Source: Thermodesulfobacteriota bacterium
GTDB lineage: Bacteria; Desulfobacterota; QYQD01
NCBI GenBank assembly: GCA_030017815.1
Contig: JASEGX010000055.1
Span: forward strand, 1-12,455
Length of the DNA: 12,455 nucleotides
Reading direction: 5' to 3'
Within the stretch, counting starts at the first letter, position 1, and the number at the start of each line of letters is the position of its first letter. A program made the position numbers and the translations under genes. The notes under the pieces are model-generated. The model saw only the letters and a list, made by a program, of their open reading frames with translations. It was not told the DNA's origin and did not search any database. This document shows positions 1-6,456 of the stretch, one piece after another.

Positions 1-40
1 CCCTAACCCTCCCCCGTCAAAGGGGGAGGGAATATAGGGG
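1..40. repeat. Long GC-rich hairpin at the window edge
   Basis: A perfect 9-bp inverted repeat, ccctccccc (7-15) and gggggaggg (22-30), encloses a 6-base loop. An outer CCCTA (1-5) can pair with TAGGG (35-39), so the structure is longer and may run past the left edge. No T-run follows the stem, so it does not look like a standard intrinsic terminator on the + strand. C-rich/G-rich hairpins of this kind are often dispersed intergenic palindromes. It could also end the transcript of a gene left of the window. Which role applies cannot be decided from this copy alone. Confidence 0.6.
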
Positions 41-83
41 TTTTCGGATGGAAACTGATTAAAAATTCCAAGAAATAAACAAA

Positions 84-99
84 TGGCATAGGCGTTGCA
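84..99 (+). promoter_or_regulatory. Sigma-54 (RpoN) -24/-12 promoter for the hook genes
   Basis: The sequence TGGCATAGGCGTTGCA matches the RpoN consensus TGGCAC-R-N4-TTGCW at all but one defined position. The invariant GG (85-86) and GC (97-98) are separated by exactly 10 bases, as the factor requires. The predicted transcript would start near base 110, giving a leader of roughly 35 bases before fliK. Hook genes are RpoN-dependent class genes in many Proteobacteria, so the location fits. An RpoN promoter needs an enhancer-binding activator (FlgR/FleQ type); no activator site was identified, and it may lie upstream of the window. Confidence 0.75.
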
Positions 100-137
100 A
101 GACAAATGGCCAGAGTTCAAACTGGAACCGAGAGGAG

Positions 138-1796
138 GTGAAAATATTGCTATATACAGGGCCTATTTTGACCGGAATATTCGATGGTACATTCACCGGG
201 AGCCCTGATGCCCAGGCAACAAAAGGTGAAGGGGGCGCCCCGTTTCTTTCCTTTTTAAATAACAGTTCCTCTCCAATCAGAAATTGTCTGGGCGGGCCGG
301 TTCAATGTGGGGGACCGCCGGGTATCAGTGGAAAAGGATCCTTGTTTTGTCCCGTTCCCGGTGGGAAGCTTTGTCTTAATGACCTGCGCCATATTCTCCG
401 GTCGTTAAAAGACACACTTAAAGAGACAAGCTTATCCGGAACCGGCCTGGCGATAGAGCACCCGGACGAGCTGATGCTTGCCGAGTTCTTGCGTGCTTGC
501 GGCCTGAAAGATGCCGAACTTTCTCAGGTTACAACAAAAATGAAAGGCGAAGAGGGAGAATACAACATTAATATCCTTTTTGCCATGCTGGACCCGCAGG
601 CTCTACAGGCCAGGATGCGAACCGAACAACACCGCATGACTCTTTCGGATCTATCGGCCGTAAGCGCTATGCTGGAGGGCTTTGGGCTAAAGCCACAGGA
701 GGTAGTTGAGCTTTCAGAAAAGTGTCTATCCAAAGAAGGATTTGCAGGGATTGGCCAACTGGTGAGATCGCTAAAAGAGGAGTGTAATCGTCCCCTATCT
801 AGTGTGCCCCTTGAGGAATGGCATGAGAATTCGCTTGCTGATCTGCTCGCCAAACTGGGTCTGACTGAGGAAGAAATCCGTAAAGTTGCTGTTGAGGCAG
901 GCCTAAGCGATAAAAGGTTTTCTCTCCCCAAGCTGGTTTCCATATTGGACAAGACCACTGAGGTCGTAGAACGGAAACAAAACCCTATTGATGCAGATAG
1001 TTTTTTCCACAACCTGGAACACCTTCTAGGCAAAATAAAGCTTGAAACAGAGGTCAGACCTGCTGGAGACAGCCGTATGGCCGCTCTCCGTTCCTGGCAG
1101 GACAGGTGGTTGGAAAGCCTCAGAGGAGTAGGGGCCGGGCTTGACCGGAAAGAACAAGCTCTCATGTTAGATAGCTGGTCCAATGGAAAGCTGTCTGTGG
1201 AGGGTGGAATAGCCCCGGCCTGGTTAGAAAAAATGGCCGACCACCAGACAGTAAACTTAAGGTTAGATCAGAAGATGCCCTTCACAATAGACCAGTTGCC
1301 TTTAATATCAGCGGCGGATACCGTGAGTAGTGCGGCAAAAGACACGATAAGGCCGGTTGTTTATCCGGAGGATATTTTCTCGCAGATTACCGGCCGTCTC
1401 TCTGGTTCACTTCGCCTGAAGGAAGATCAGGTGATTATTAAGCTTTTCCCTCCGCACCTGGGCGAGGTAAAGGTCAACCTGGTCTTCAAAAACGACCAGC
1501 TCCATACCACATTTACTCTTGACAACTACAGAGTAAAGGAGATCGTGGAGAGCGGCCTGCCGCAACTAAGAACGGCCTTATCCGAACAGGGCATTAAAAT
1601 GGGGGAGTGCCATGTGGAATTGAGCCAGGATTTTCGCCAATTTTTTAGAGAACACGAACCGTATGCAGGGCATGATCGCAGGCCATGGCCGTTATATCGT
1701 GATGGAGACGAGGATTATACCGGCGGAGAAGGGGTGGAAGCCGTACCTATTAATTCCCCCACGTCCCTGATACAGGGGATTGACCTATTTGCCTGA
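138..1796 (+). CDS. fliK: Flagellar hook-length control protein FliK
   Basis: FliK is the secreted molecular ruler of the flagellar type III export apparatus. It measures the growing hook and, through its C-terminal domain, makes FlhB switch export from hook to filament proteins. The call rests on a C-terminal Flg_hook domain at about residues 418-500: a conserved L-PP-LG-V-V core (KLFPPHLGEVKV), then a beta strand, then a helix ending in RTALSEQGIKMGECHVELSQ. The N-terminal 400 residues are poorly conserved and helical, as is usual for this fast-evolving family. The length, about 550 residues, is within the family range. The start shown is GTG 138, but the ribosome binding site AGGAGGTG overlaps that codon and sits correctly for TTG 147. 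The true protein is therefore probably three residues shorter. It is the first gene of the hook module, followed by flgD and flgE. Confidence 0.88.
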   Translation: MKILLYTGPILTGIFDGTFTGSPDAQATKGEGGAPFLSFLNNSSSPIRNCLGGPVQCGGPPGISGKGSLFCPVPGGKLCLNDLRHILRSLKDTLKETSLSGTGLAIEHPDELMLAEFLRACGLKDAELSQVTTKMKGEEGEYNINILFAMLDPQALQARMRTEQHRMTLSDLSAVSAMLEGFGLKPQEVVELSEKCLSKEGFAGIGQLVRSLKEECNRPLSSVPLEEWHENSLADLLAKLGLTEEEIRKVAVEAGLSDKRFSLPKLVSILDKTTEVVERKQNPIDADSFFHNLEHLLGKIKLETEVRPAGDSRMAALRSWQDRWLESLRGVGAGLDRKEQALMLDSWSNGKLSVEGGIAPAWLEKMADHQTVNLRLDQKMPFTIDQLPLISAADTVSSAAKDTIRPVVYPEDIFSQITGRLSGSLRLKEDQVIIKLFPPHLGEVKVNLVFKNDQLHTTFTLDNYRVKEIVESGLPQLRTALSEQGIKMGECHVELSQDFRQFFREHEPYAGHDRRPWPLYRDGDEDYTGGEGVEAVPINSPTSLIQGIDLFA

Positions 1797-1813
1797 CAAT
1801 AGGCAACGTCACT

Positions 1814-1893
1814 GGTCATTGGTTATCAGTCATTGGTTAACTGCGGGAGATTGATTGCCTTTATCAGTGACAAATGACCATTGACTAATGACC
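1814..1893. repeat. Head-to-head 7-bp-period repeat arrays (fliK-flgD gap)
   Basis: The gap holds two 28-bp arrays in opposite orientation. The left one (1814-1841) is GGTCATT, GGTTATC, AGTCATT, GGTTAAC. The right one (1866-1893), read on the minus strand, is GGTCATT, AGTCAAT, GGTCATT, TGTCACT. The left array contains an exact 11-bp direct repeat, GTCATTGGTTA, spaced 14 bases apart, that is two units. The arrays can pair imperfectly with each other across a 24-base spacer, so the transcript could form a long weak stem just before the flgD ribosome binding site (AAAGGAGG, 1901-1908). They resemble short tandemly repeated heptamers known from other bacteria. Their function is unknown. Confidence 0.75.
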
Positions 1894-1915
1894 TTCACTA
1901 AAAGGAGGATGAGAA

Positions 1916-2611
1916 ATGGATATAAACGGACTGGGGATGGCCACCTCGGCCGGTAAGACACAATCCGGGGGTGGCCAGATCATGGATAAGGATTCCTTTA
2001 TGAAGCTTTTCGTCGCCCAGATGAAGCACCAGGATCCATTAAAACCTATGGAGGCCTATGAGATTTCGGCGCAACTTGCCCAGTTCAGCAGCCTAGAACA
2101 GCTTTATACCTTGAACGAAAATATGAATAATCTGATCGCCTACCAGACCTCGCAGAATAACCTGCAACTCCTCTCCCTAATCAACAAGAAGGTAGAGGTG
2201 GTCACGGATACGCTCACCCTTCAGGGCGGTAAAGCGACTGAAGCCCGGTATGAATTAGGCGAAGAAGCCACCTCTTGCGTCATCAATATCTACGATCAGA
2301 ACGGCGCACTTGTGCGCAGGCTCAACCTCGGGTCCAGGCATGCCGGCAGTTATACGCTGGACTGGGATGGCCGGGACCAGAAGGGCGCGGTCCTCTCCGA
2401 TGGTCGTTATTACTTCGATGTTGTAGCTAAAGACGCCACGGGTCATGAGGTCCCGGTCAATACCTCCATCTGCGGCCGTATCACCGGCCTGGACTTTGAA
2501 GGCGGCATAACCATGCTGGTACTGGAAGACGGGTCAAGGATCGGCGTGGCTGATGTGGTCAGGGTCGTAAATACGCCGGACGATGTTAGCGGTGAAGAGG
2601 CAAACAGTTAG
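1916..2611 (+). CDS. flgD: Flagellar hook assembly (capping) protein FlgD
   Basis: FlgD forms the scaffold cap at the tip of the growing hook, where it guides FlgE polymerisation outside the cell; it is absent from the finished flagellum. The diagnostic N-terminal block is at residues 25-64: KDSFMKLFVAQMKHQDPLKP, then an A-F-SLEQL segment. The C-terminal half has a FlgD Ig-like domain at about 107-172, with the family motif W-DGRD-G-L-DGRYYF (150-167). It is inserted in a Tudor-like barrel whose strands are near 88-100 and 185-218. The length, 231 residues, is normal. The ATG follows a strong AAAGGAGG site with 7-base spacing. It lies between fliK and flgE, its functional partners, and probably shares their transcript. 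Confidence 0.95.
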   Translation: MDINGLGMATSAGKTQSGGGQIMDKDSFMKLFVAQMKHQDPLKPMEAYEISAQLAQFSSLEQLYTLNENMNNLIAYQTSQNNLQLLSLINKKVEVVTDTLTLQGGKATEARYELGEEATSCVINIYDQNGALVRRLNLGSRHAGSYTLDWDGRDQKGAVLSDGRYYFDVVAKDATGHEVPVNTSICGRITGLDFEGGITMLVLEDGSRIGVADVVRVVNTPDDVSGEEANS

Positions 2612-2623
2612 GATGAATGATTT

Positions 2624-2784
2624 GAGGCTCTTGCAAAAATCTTATGATCGGATTGTCGTCATTCCGGCGAAAGCCGGAATCCAGTGACTCCGATCATGCC
2701 TCCAGCAGATTCGCCGGGGCGAACCAGATTAAGGCACTCCTGGACACCGGTTTCCACCGGTGTGACGGCTTTTACAAGAGTCTC
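2624..2784. mobile_element. MITE-like 161-bp element with terminal inverted repeats
   Basis: The ends are imperfect 18-bp inverted repeats: GAGGCTCTTGCAAAAATC at 2624-2641 and, read from the other strand at 2784-2767, GAGACTCTTGTAAAAGCC (14 of 18 match). Inside are two nested or serial perfect hairpins: atgatcgga/tccgatcat (2644-2652 with 2689-2697) enclosing attccggc-GAAA-gccggaat (2661-2680), and acaccggt-ttcc-accggtgt (2744-2763). There is no coding capacity. A structured, non-coding element with matched ends fits a miniature inverted-repeat transposable element or a REP/BIME-like composite. No convincing target-site duplication is visible, so the exact ends are uncertain. It fills most of the flgD-flgE gap. 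Confidence 0.65.
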
Positions 2785-2808
2785 TTGTGGTTTGGATTTT
2801 GTCATTGG

Positions 2809-2848
2809 TTTGAACTTTGAACCTTGAACTTTGAACTTTAAACTTAAC
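2809..2848 (+). repeat. TTTGAAC heptamer tandem array upstream of flgE
   Basis: Five head-to-tail 7-bp units run from 2809 to 2843: TTTGAAC, TTTGAAC, CTTGAAC, TTTGAAC, TTTAAAC, followed by a partial TTAAC to 2848. The array abuts the flgE ribosome binding site (AAAGGAGGG, 2850-2858). Copy-number slippage would change the leader length without touching the coding frame. A GTCATTGG motif just before it (2801-2808) repeats the unit seen in the fliK-flgD gap, which suggests that the two repeat tracts share an origin. Function unknown. Confidence 0.75.
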
Positions 2849-2865
2849 TAAAGGAGGGATAAATC

Positions 2866-4284
2866 ATGTCTATTTCAAGCTCGCTCTATGCGGGCATCAG
2901 CGGCCTTTCTACTATGGGCAATGCCATGTCCGTTATCGGCGACAATATCTCTAACGTGAACACCGTGGCCTTTAAATCGTCCCGGGCCACCTTTCAGGAC
3001 GTGTTGGCCCAGCAAATATCCACGGCCTCCGGGTCATCCCAGGTCGGTCGCGGCGTCACGCTGGCCAGCGTAAGCGGCCTGTTTGCCCAGGGTTCTTTCG
3101 AGAGTTCTTCACAGCCGACCGATCTGGCTATCGGCGGCAACGGCTTTTTCATCGTGCGGGCCCCAGGTACGGAAAATAACCTGTATTATACACGGGCCGG
3201 TGAATTCCGCTTCGATCAGAGCGGTTATCTGGTTAATCCAGCCGGATACGTAGCACAGGGCTGGGCGCTGGATCAGGATACCGGTGAGGTTACCGGCACG
3301 ATTGGGGATATCCTGGTTCCCAAGAGTTCTGCCCCGGTGGCGACAGATGCCATAGAGGTCATAACCAACTTAGACTCGCGGGAGACTGAGAATAGTGCTC
3401 TTGACCTATACGCTCCTGCAGCGGCCGGGAACTGGGATGGCACAGGAGACCCGCCCATTGGTTCCGGCACATACGCATACCACAGCGCCATTCAGGTCTA
3501 TGATTCGCTGGGCAATAGCCACGACATAACCACCTACTTTGATCCCAGCGGTACCGCTAACGAGTGGGAATACCTGGTGACCTGTAACCCAGGCGAAGAT
3601 GAGAGGGCCGGGGCATCGGGTACGACCTGGGCCGGCGCGCTGCTTTATGGCACCATAACTTTCAATACCTCTGGAGACATAACTAATATTACCGCTAACA
3701 CGGTTGTACCAGCCACCGGGGCATTAGCTGCTTTGACTGCCGGTGTGGATACTCCTAATGGCTATTTTCAGTTTGCAGCCAATTTTACGGGGGCGGCAAC
3801 GGACCAGACTGTCGATCTCAATTTCGGCAGTACCTATACCACGGCCTGGGAGAAAGAGGCCCTGGCCAGCAGCCAGTATGCCAGCGCCTCAACCACTATC
3901 TTTCAGGACCAGAACGGTTTTGGCGCAGGCTTCCTGCAGTCCGTCTCCGTCAGCGCCGAGGGTATAATCACCGGCCATTATTCTAACGGGCAGATCATCC
4001 CGCGTAACTTGATTGGTCTGGCCGATTTCAACAACCTGATCGGCCTTTCCAAGCTGGGCGGCAATCTCTTCTCAGTGACTACCGAGTCCGGAGCGCCTAT
4101 CACCGGCCAACCCGGTACGAACGGGCTGGGGAGCATCGCCCCTAACTCACTGGAGCAATCCAATGTGGATCTTGGCGCGGAATTTGTCCGCATGATCACC
4201 GTGCAAAGGGGATTCCAGGCCAATTCCAAGATCATCACCACTACCGACGATATGCTCGCCGAACTGATTAACCTGAAACGTTAG
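2866..4284 (+). CDS. flgE: Flagellar hook protein FlgE
   Basis: FlgE polymerises into the curved hook that joins the basal-body rod to the filament. The N-terminus carries the rod/hook family segment at residues 5-40, with SSLYAGISGL and IGDNISNVNT-AFKSSRA followed by F-DVLAQQ, which is the FlgE form. A conserved block GFFIV then TRAGEF-FD-GYLVNP-GYV-QGW lies at about 94-138. The C-terminal helix (about 425-472) has LEQSNVDL-EFV-MI-QRGFQANSKIITT-D-ML-ELI-LKR, which packs against the N-terminus in the hook core. The middle, rich in Gly, Thr and Ala, is the variable surface domain. The length, 472 residues, is typical. The ATG follows AAAGGAGGG at good spacing. It is the last gene of the hook module, with a terminator-like hairpin 12 bases after the stop. 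Confidence 0.95.
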   Translation: MSISSSLYAGISGLSTMGNAMSVIGDNISNVNTVAFKSSRATFQDVLAQQISTASGSSQVGRGVTLASVSGLFAQGSFESSSQPTDLAIGGNGFFIVRAPGTENNLYYTRAGEFRFDQSGYLVNPAGYVAQGWALDQDTGEVTGTIGDILVPKSSAPVATDAIEVITNLDSRETENSALDLYAPAAAGNWDGTGDPPIGSGTYAYHSAIQVYDSLGNSHDITTYFDPSGTANEWEYLVTCNPGEDERAGASGTTWAGALLYGTITFNTSGDITNITANTVVPATGALAALTAGVDTPNGYFQFAANFTGAATDQTVDLNFGSTYTTAWEKEALASSQYASASTTIFQDQNGFGAGFLQSVSVSAEGIITGHYSNGQIIPRNLIGLADFNNLIGLSKLGGNLFSVTTESGAPITGQPGTNGLGSIAPNSLEQSNVDLGAEFVRMITVQRGFQANSKIITTTDDMLAELINLKR

Positions 4285-4296
4285 TAGTTCTGACAG

Positions 4297-4340
4297 CGGC
4301 AGGAGAGTCGTTTAAAACCTCTCCTGCCGTCTTGCCTTTT
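4297..4340 (+). terminator. Rho-independent-type terminator after flgE
   Basis: A perfect 11-bp stem, CGGCAGGAGAG (4297-4307) and CTCTCCTGCCG (4319-4329), with an 11-base loop, is followed by the pyrimidine-rich tail TCTTGCCTTTT. The T-run is interrupted, so termination may be only moderately efficient. It starts 12 bases after the flgE stop and most simply ends the hook operon before selB. Confidence 0.8.
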
Positions 4341-4418
4341 GGAGGGTAAATTACCTTGCCAACCTTCAAAATCTTTGCTATGCCATAACCATAATCCACT
4401 TTTAAGAACAGGCTAAGT

Positions 4419-6332
4419 ATGAAACACGTAATTTTGGGCACGGCCGGGCATATTGATCACGGCAAAACATCCCTTATCAAGGCCCTTAGCGGCATTGACA
4501 CCGACCGGCTCAAGGAAGAAAAGGAACGCGGCATCACCATAGAGCTGGGATTTGCCCATCTGACCCTGCCCAGCGGCCAAAAACTGGGTATTGTCGATGT
4601 TCCCGGGCACGAGCGTTTTGTCAGACACATGGTGGCCGGGGCCAGCGGTATCGATATAGTGGCCCTGATTATAGCGGCTGATGAAGGGGTCATGCCACAG
4701 ACAAGAGAACATCTGGAGATATGTCAGCTCCTTAACGTCAAGAGCGGTCTGGTAGTGTTGACTAAAAAGGATATGGTGGATGAAGAATGGCTGGAACTGG
4801 TGCGGGATGACGTGAGCAAATTTCTCAAGGGAACCTTCCTGGAAGAAGCGCCGATCGTGGCCGTTTCTTCACTAACCGGGGATGGGTTGTCTGAGTTGAC
4901 CGGGGCGCTCGAATCCCTGACCGCCGGGGTGATAGAAAAACCGGCGGGCGGGCCTTTTCGCCTGCCTATAGACCGTGTCTTTACCATCAAAGGCTTTGGC
5001 ACCGTAGTTACGGGCGCGTCCATCTCAGGTAGAATAAGCACCGGAGACAGCGTTACCATCTATCCCCGTGAGCTGCCGGCTAAGATACGCGGCCTCCAGG
5101 TACATAACCAGGAAGTACGCGAGGTCAAGGCCGGACTTCGTACGGCTATAAACCTCCAGGGCATAGAAAAGGAGACCGTTGAGAGAGGAGACGTCCTGGC
5201 TACGGCAAACAGCCTGGGAAACTCCTACCTGCTGGATGTCAGCCTTTACTACCTGCCGAGCATTTCCAGACCACTTAAGAACAGCTCACCGGTGCGGTTC
5301 CATACCGGAACATGCGAAATCGCCGCCAGAGTAACCCTGCTGGACCGTGATGAACTAAAGCCGGGAGAAAAGACCTACGCCCAGTTAAGATTGCTTAAAA
5401 AAGCAGCTGTCTTGCCCGGAGATCGCTACGTGCTGCGCAGCTATTCACCGACGCGTACCATTGGCGGGGGAGAAATATTACATCCTGTCCCCAAACGCCA
5501 TAAACGCTTCATCGAAGCCGCTCTTTCAGATTTAAAGATCCTGGAGGCCGGAAGCCCGGAAGAAATCGTTCTTTTTCATGTAAACAAGGCGGGGGCACAA
5601 GGGCTGATGCGCAGGCAGTTAGCTCTTCTTGGCGGGTTAAATGAACAGGCTTTGGCCGGTACAATCCACAAACTAACCAAGAGCGGGGATATTCTGCTCT
5701 TCAGCCAGGAAAACCAGGCATTTGCGGCCTCCGGCGTCTATGAAAAAGCCGGGGAAAATGTCCTAGGCATCCTGCAAGATTACCACAAACGTAATCCGCT
5801 TCTCTTTGGCATCCCGAAGGAAGAGCTGAGAAGCAAACTTTCTTCCGGGATGGATCCAAGGTTATTCTCCTTTTTAATAAACGATCTGGTTCAATCCAAA
5901 AGGCTTGTACCTGAAAAGGAACTCCTGCGCCTGCCCGGTCATAAGGTGGATTTGCAGGTGGATGAAAAGGGTCTGAAGGATAGGATAGAAAAGATATACC
6001 TTGAAGCGGGCTGGGAGCCGCCCTCGCGTAGCGCAGTATCAGAGCTTCTGGGGAAAGACGGCGCGCAGGCCGGAAAATTTATTGACCTCCTCATCCGGGA
6101 AAATATATTGGTAAAGGTCAAGGAAGACCTCTGTTTCCATCACAGGCCCTTAGCTGAACTTAAAGACCGCATCGTAGATTTTCTCAGAAGGCATCAGGAA
6201 ATAACCCCGGGCCAGTTCAAAGAGGTGACCAACCTTTCACGCAAGTACATGATACCCCTCCTGGAATACTTCGACACCGTAAAGATCACTATTCGGGTGG
6301 GGGATAAACGGGTGCTGCGGGAAAAGAAATAG
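4419..6332 (+). CDS. selB: Selenocysteine-specific translation elongation factor SelB
   Basis: SelB is the GTPase that brings selenocysteinyl-tRNA to the ribosome at UGA codons marked by a SECIS hairpin, in place of EF-Tu. The translation-GTPase motifs are clear: G1 GHIDHGKT (10-17), G2 within ERGITIELGF (36-45), G3 DVPGHERF (60-67) and G4 TKKD (115-118). The ERGITIELGFA form is the SelB signature that separates it from EF-Tu. Beta-barrel domains follow to about residue 340, then a long C-terminal part with winged-helix repeats (about 380-637) that bind SECIS RNA. At 637 residues it is a full-length bacterial SelB. Its presence implies selenoprotein synthesis, but no selA, selC or selD and no obvious selenoprotein gene is in the window. 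The leader is about 78 bases after the flgE terminator; the ribosome binding site is weak (AGG, spacing 7), and a possible TTGCCA/TATGCC promoter pair (4356-4384) is poor at -10. Confidence 0.95.
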   Translation: MKHVILGTAGHIDHGKTSLIKALSGIDTDRLKEEKERGITIELGFAHLTLPSGQKLGIVDVPGHERFVRHMVAGASGIDIVALIIAADEGVMPQTREHLEICQLLNVKSGLVVLTKKDMVDEEWLELVRDDVSKFLKGTFLEEAPIVAVSSLTGDGLSELTGALESLTAGVIEKPAGGPFRLPIDRVFTIKGFGTVVTGASISGRISTGDSVTIYPRELPAKIRGLQVHNQEVREVKAGLRTAINLQGIEKETVERGDVLATANSLGNSYLLDVSLYYLPSISRPLKNSSPVRFHTGTCEIAARVTLLDRDELKPGEKTYAQLRLLKKAAVLPGDRYVLRSYSPTRTIGGGEILHPVPKRHKRFIEAALSDLKILEAGSPEEIVLFHVNKAGAQGLMRRQLALLGGLNEQALAGTIHKLTKSGDILLFSQENQAFAASGVYEKAGENVLGILQDYHKRNPLLFGIPKEELRSKLSSGMDPRLFSFLINDLVQSKRLVPEKELLRLPGHKVDLQVDEKGLKDRIEKIYLEAGWEPPSRSAVSELLGKDGAQAGKFIDLLIRENILVKVKEDLCFHHRPLAELKDRIVDFLRRHQEITPGQFKEVTNLSRKYMIPLLEYFDTVKITIRVGDKRVLREKK

Positions 6333-6413
6333 CCAGGGGGAGAAGAGTTTCCGGACGGACACCAGCCAAGAGGAAAAGACAGTTTGGCCCCGCGTTACAC
6401 GGAAAGCATTTTC

Positions 6414-6436
6414 CCGGGGAGGCCGCCCGGATTTTT
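6414..6436 (+). terminator. Intrinsic terminator downstream of selB
   Basis: A GC-only 5-bp stem, CCGGG (6414-6418) with CCCGG (6426-6430), and a 7-base loop are followed by ATTTTT (6431-6436). It lies about 80 bases after the selB stop, in the 124-base convergent gap with carB, where a terminator is expected. The stem is short, so the call is moderate. No equivalent T-run is seen for the opposite strand. Confidence 0.55.
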
Positions 6437-6456
6437 CGAGTCGCCATGTGACACGT

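Noticed and set aside
524..1183. Long minus-strand open frame opposite fliK (219 codons)
   Set aside because: The product is Ser/Arg-rich low-quality sequence with no family signature, and it lies fully inside fliK, whose C-terminal domain and start support the plus strand.
1797..1915. Sigma-54 or sigma-28 promoter before flgD
   Set aside because: No GG-N10-GC pair with TGGC/TTGC context and no TAAA-N15-GCCGATAA-like site was found; the gap is explained by the heptad arrays.
4356..4384. TTGCCA-17-TATGCC promoter candidate for selB
   Set aside because: The -35 box is good but the -10 box matches at only three of six bases, so it is too weak to list as a feature.
6333..6456. Possible tRNA-Sec (selC) downstream of selB
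   Set aside because: There is no UCA anticodon in a 7-base loop, no matching acceptor arms and no 3' T-arm consensus on either strand; the structure is better explained by a terminator.
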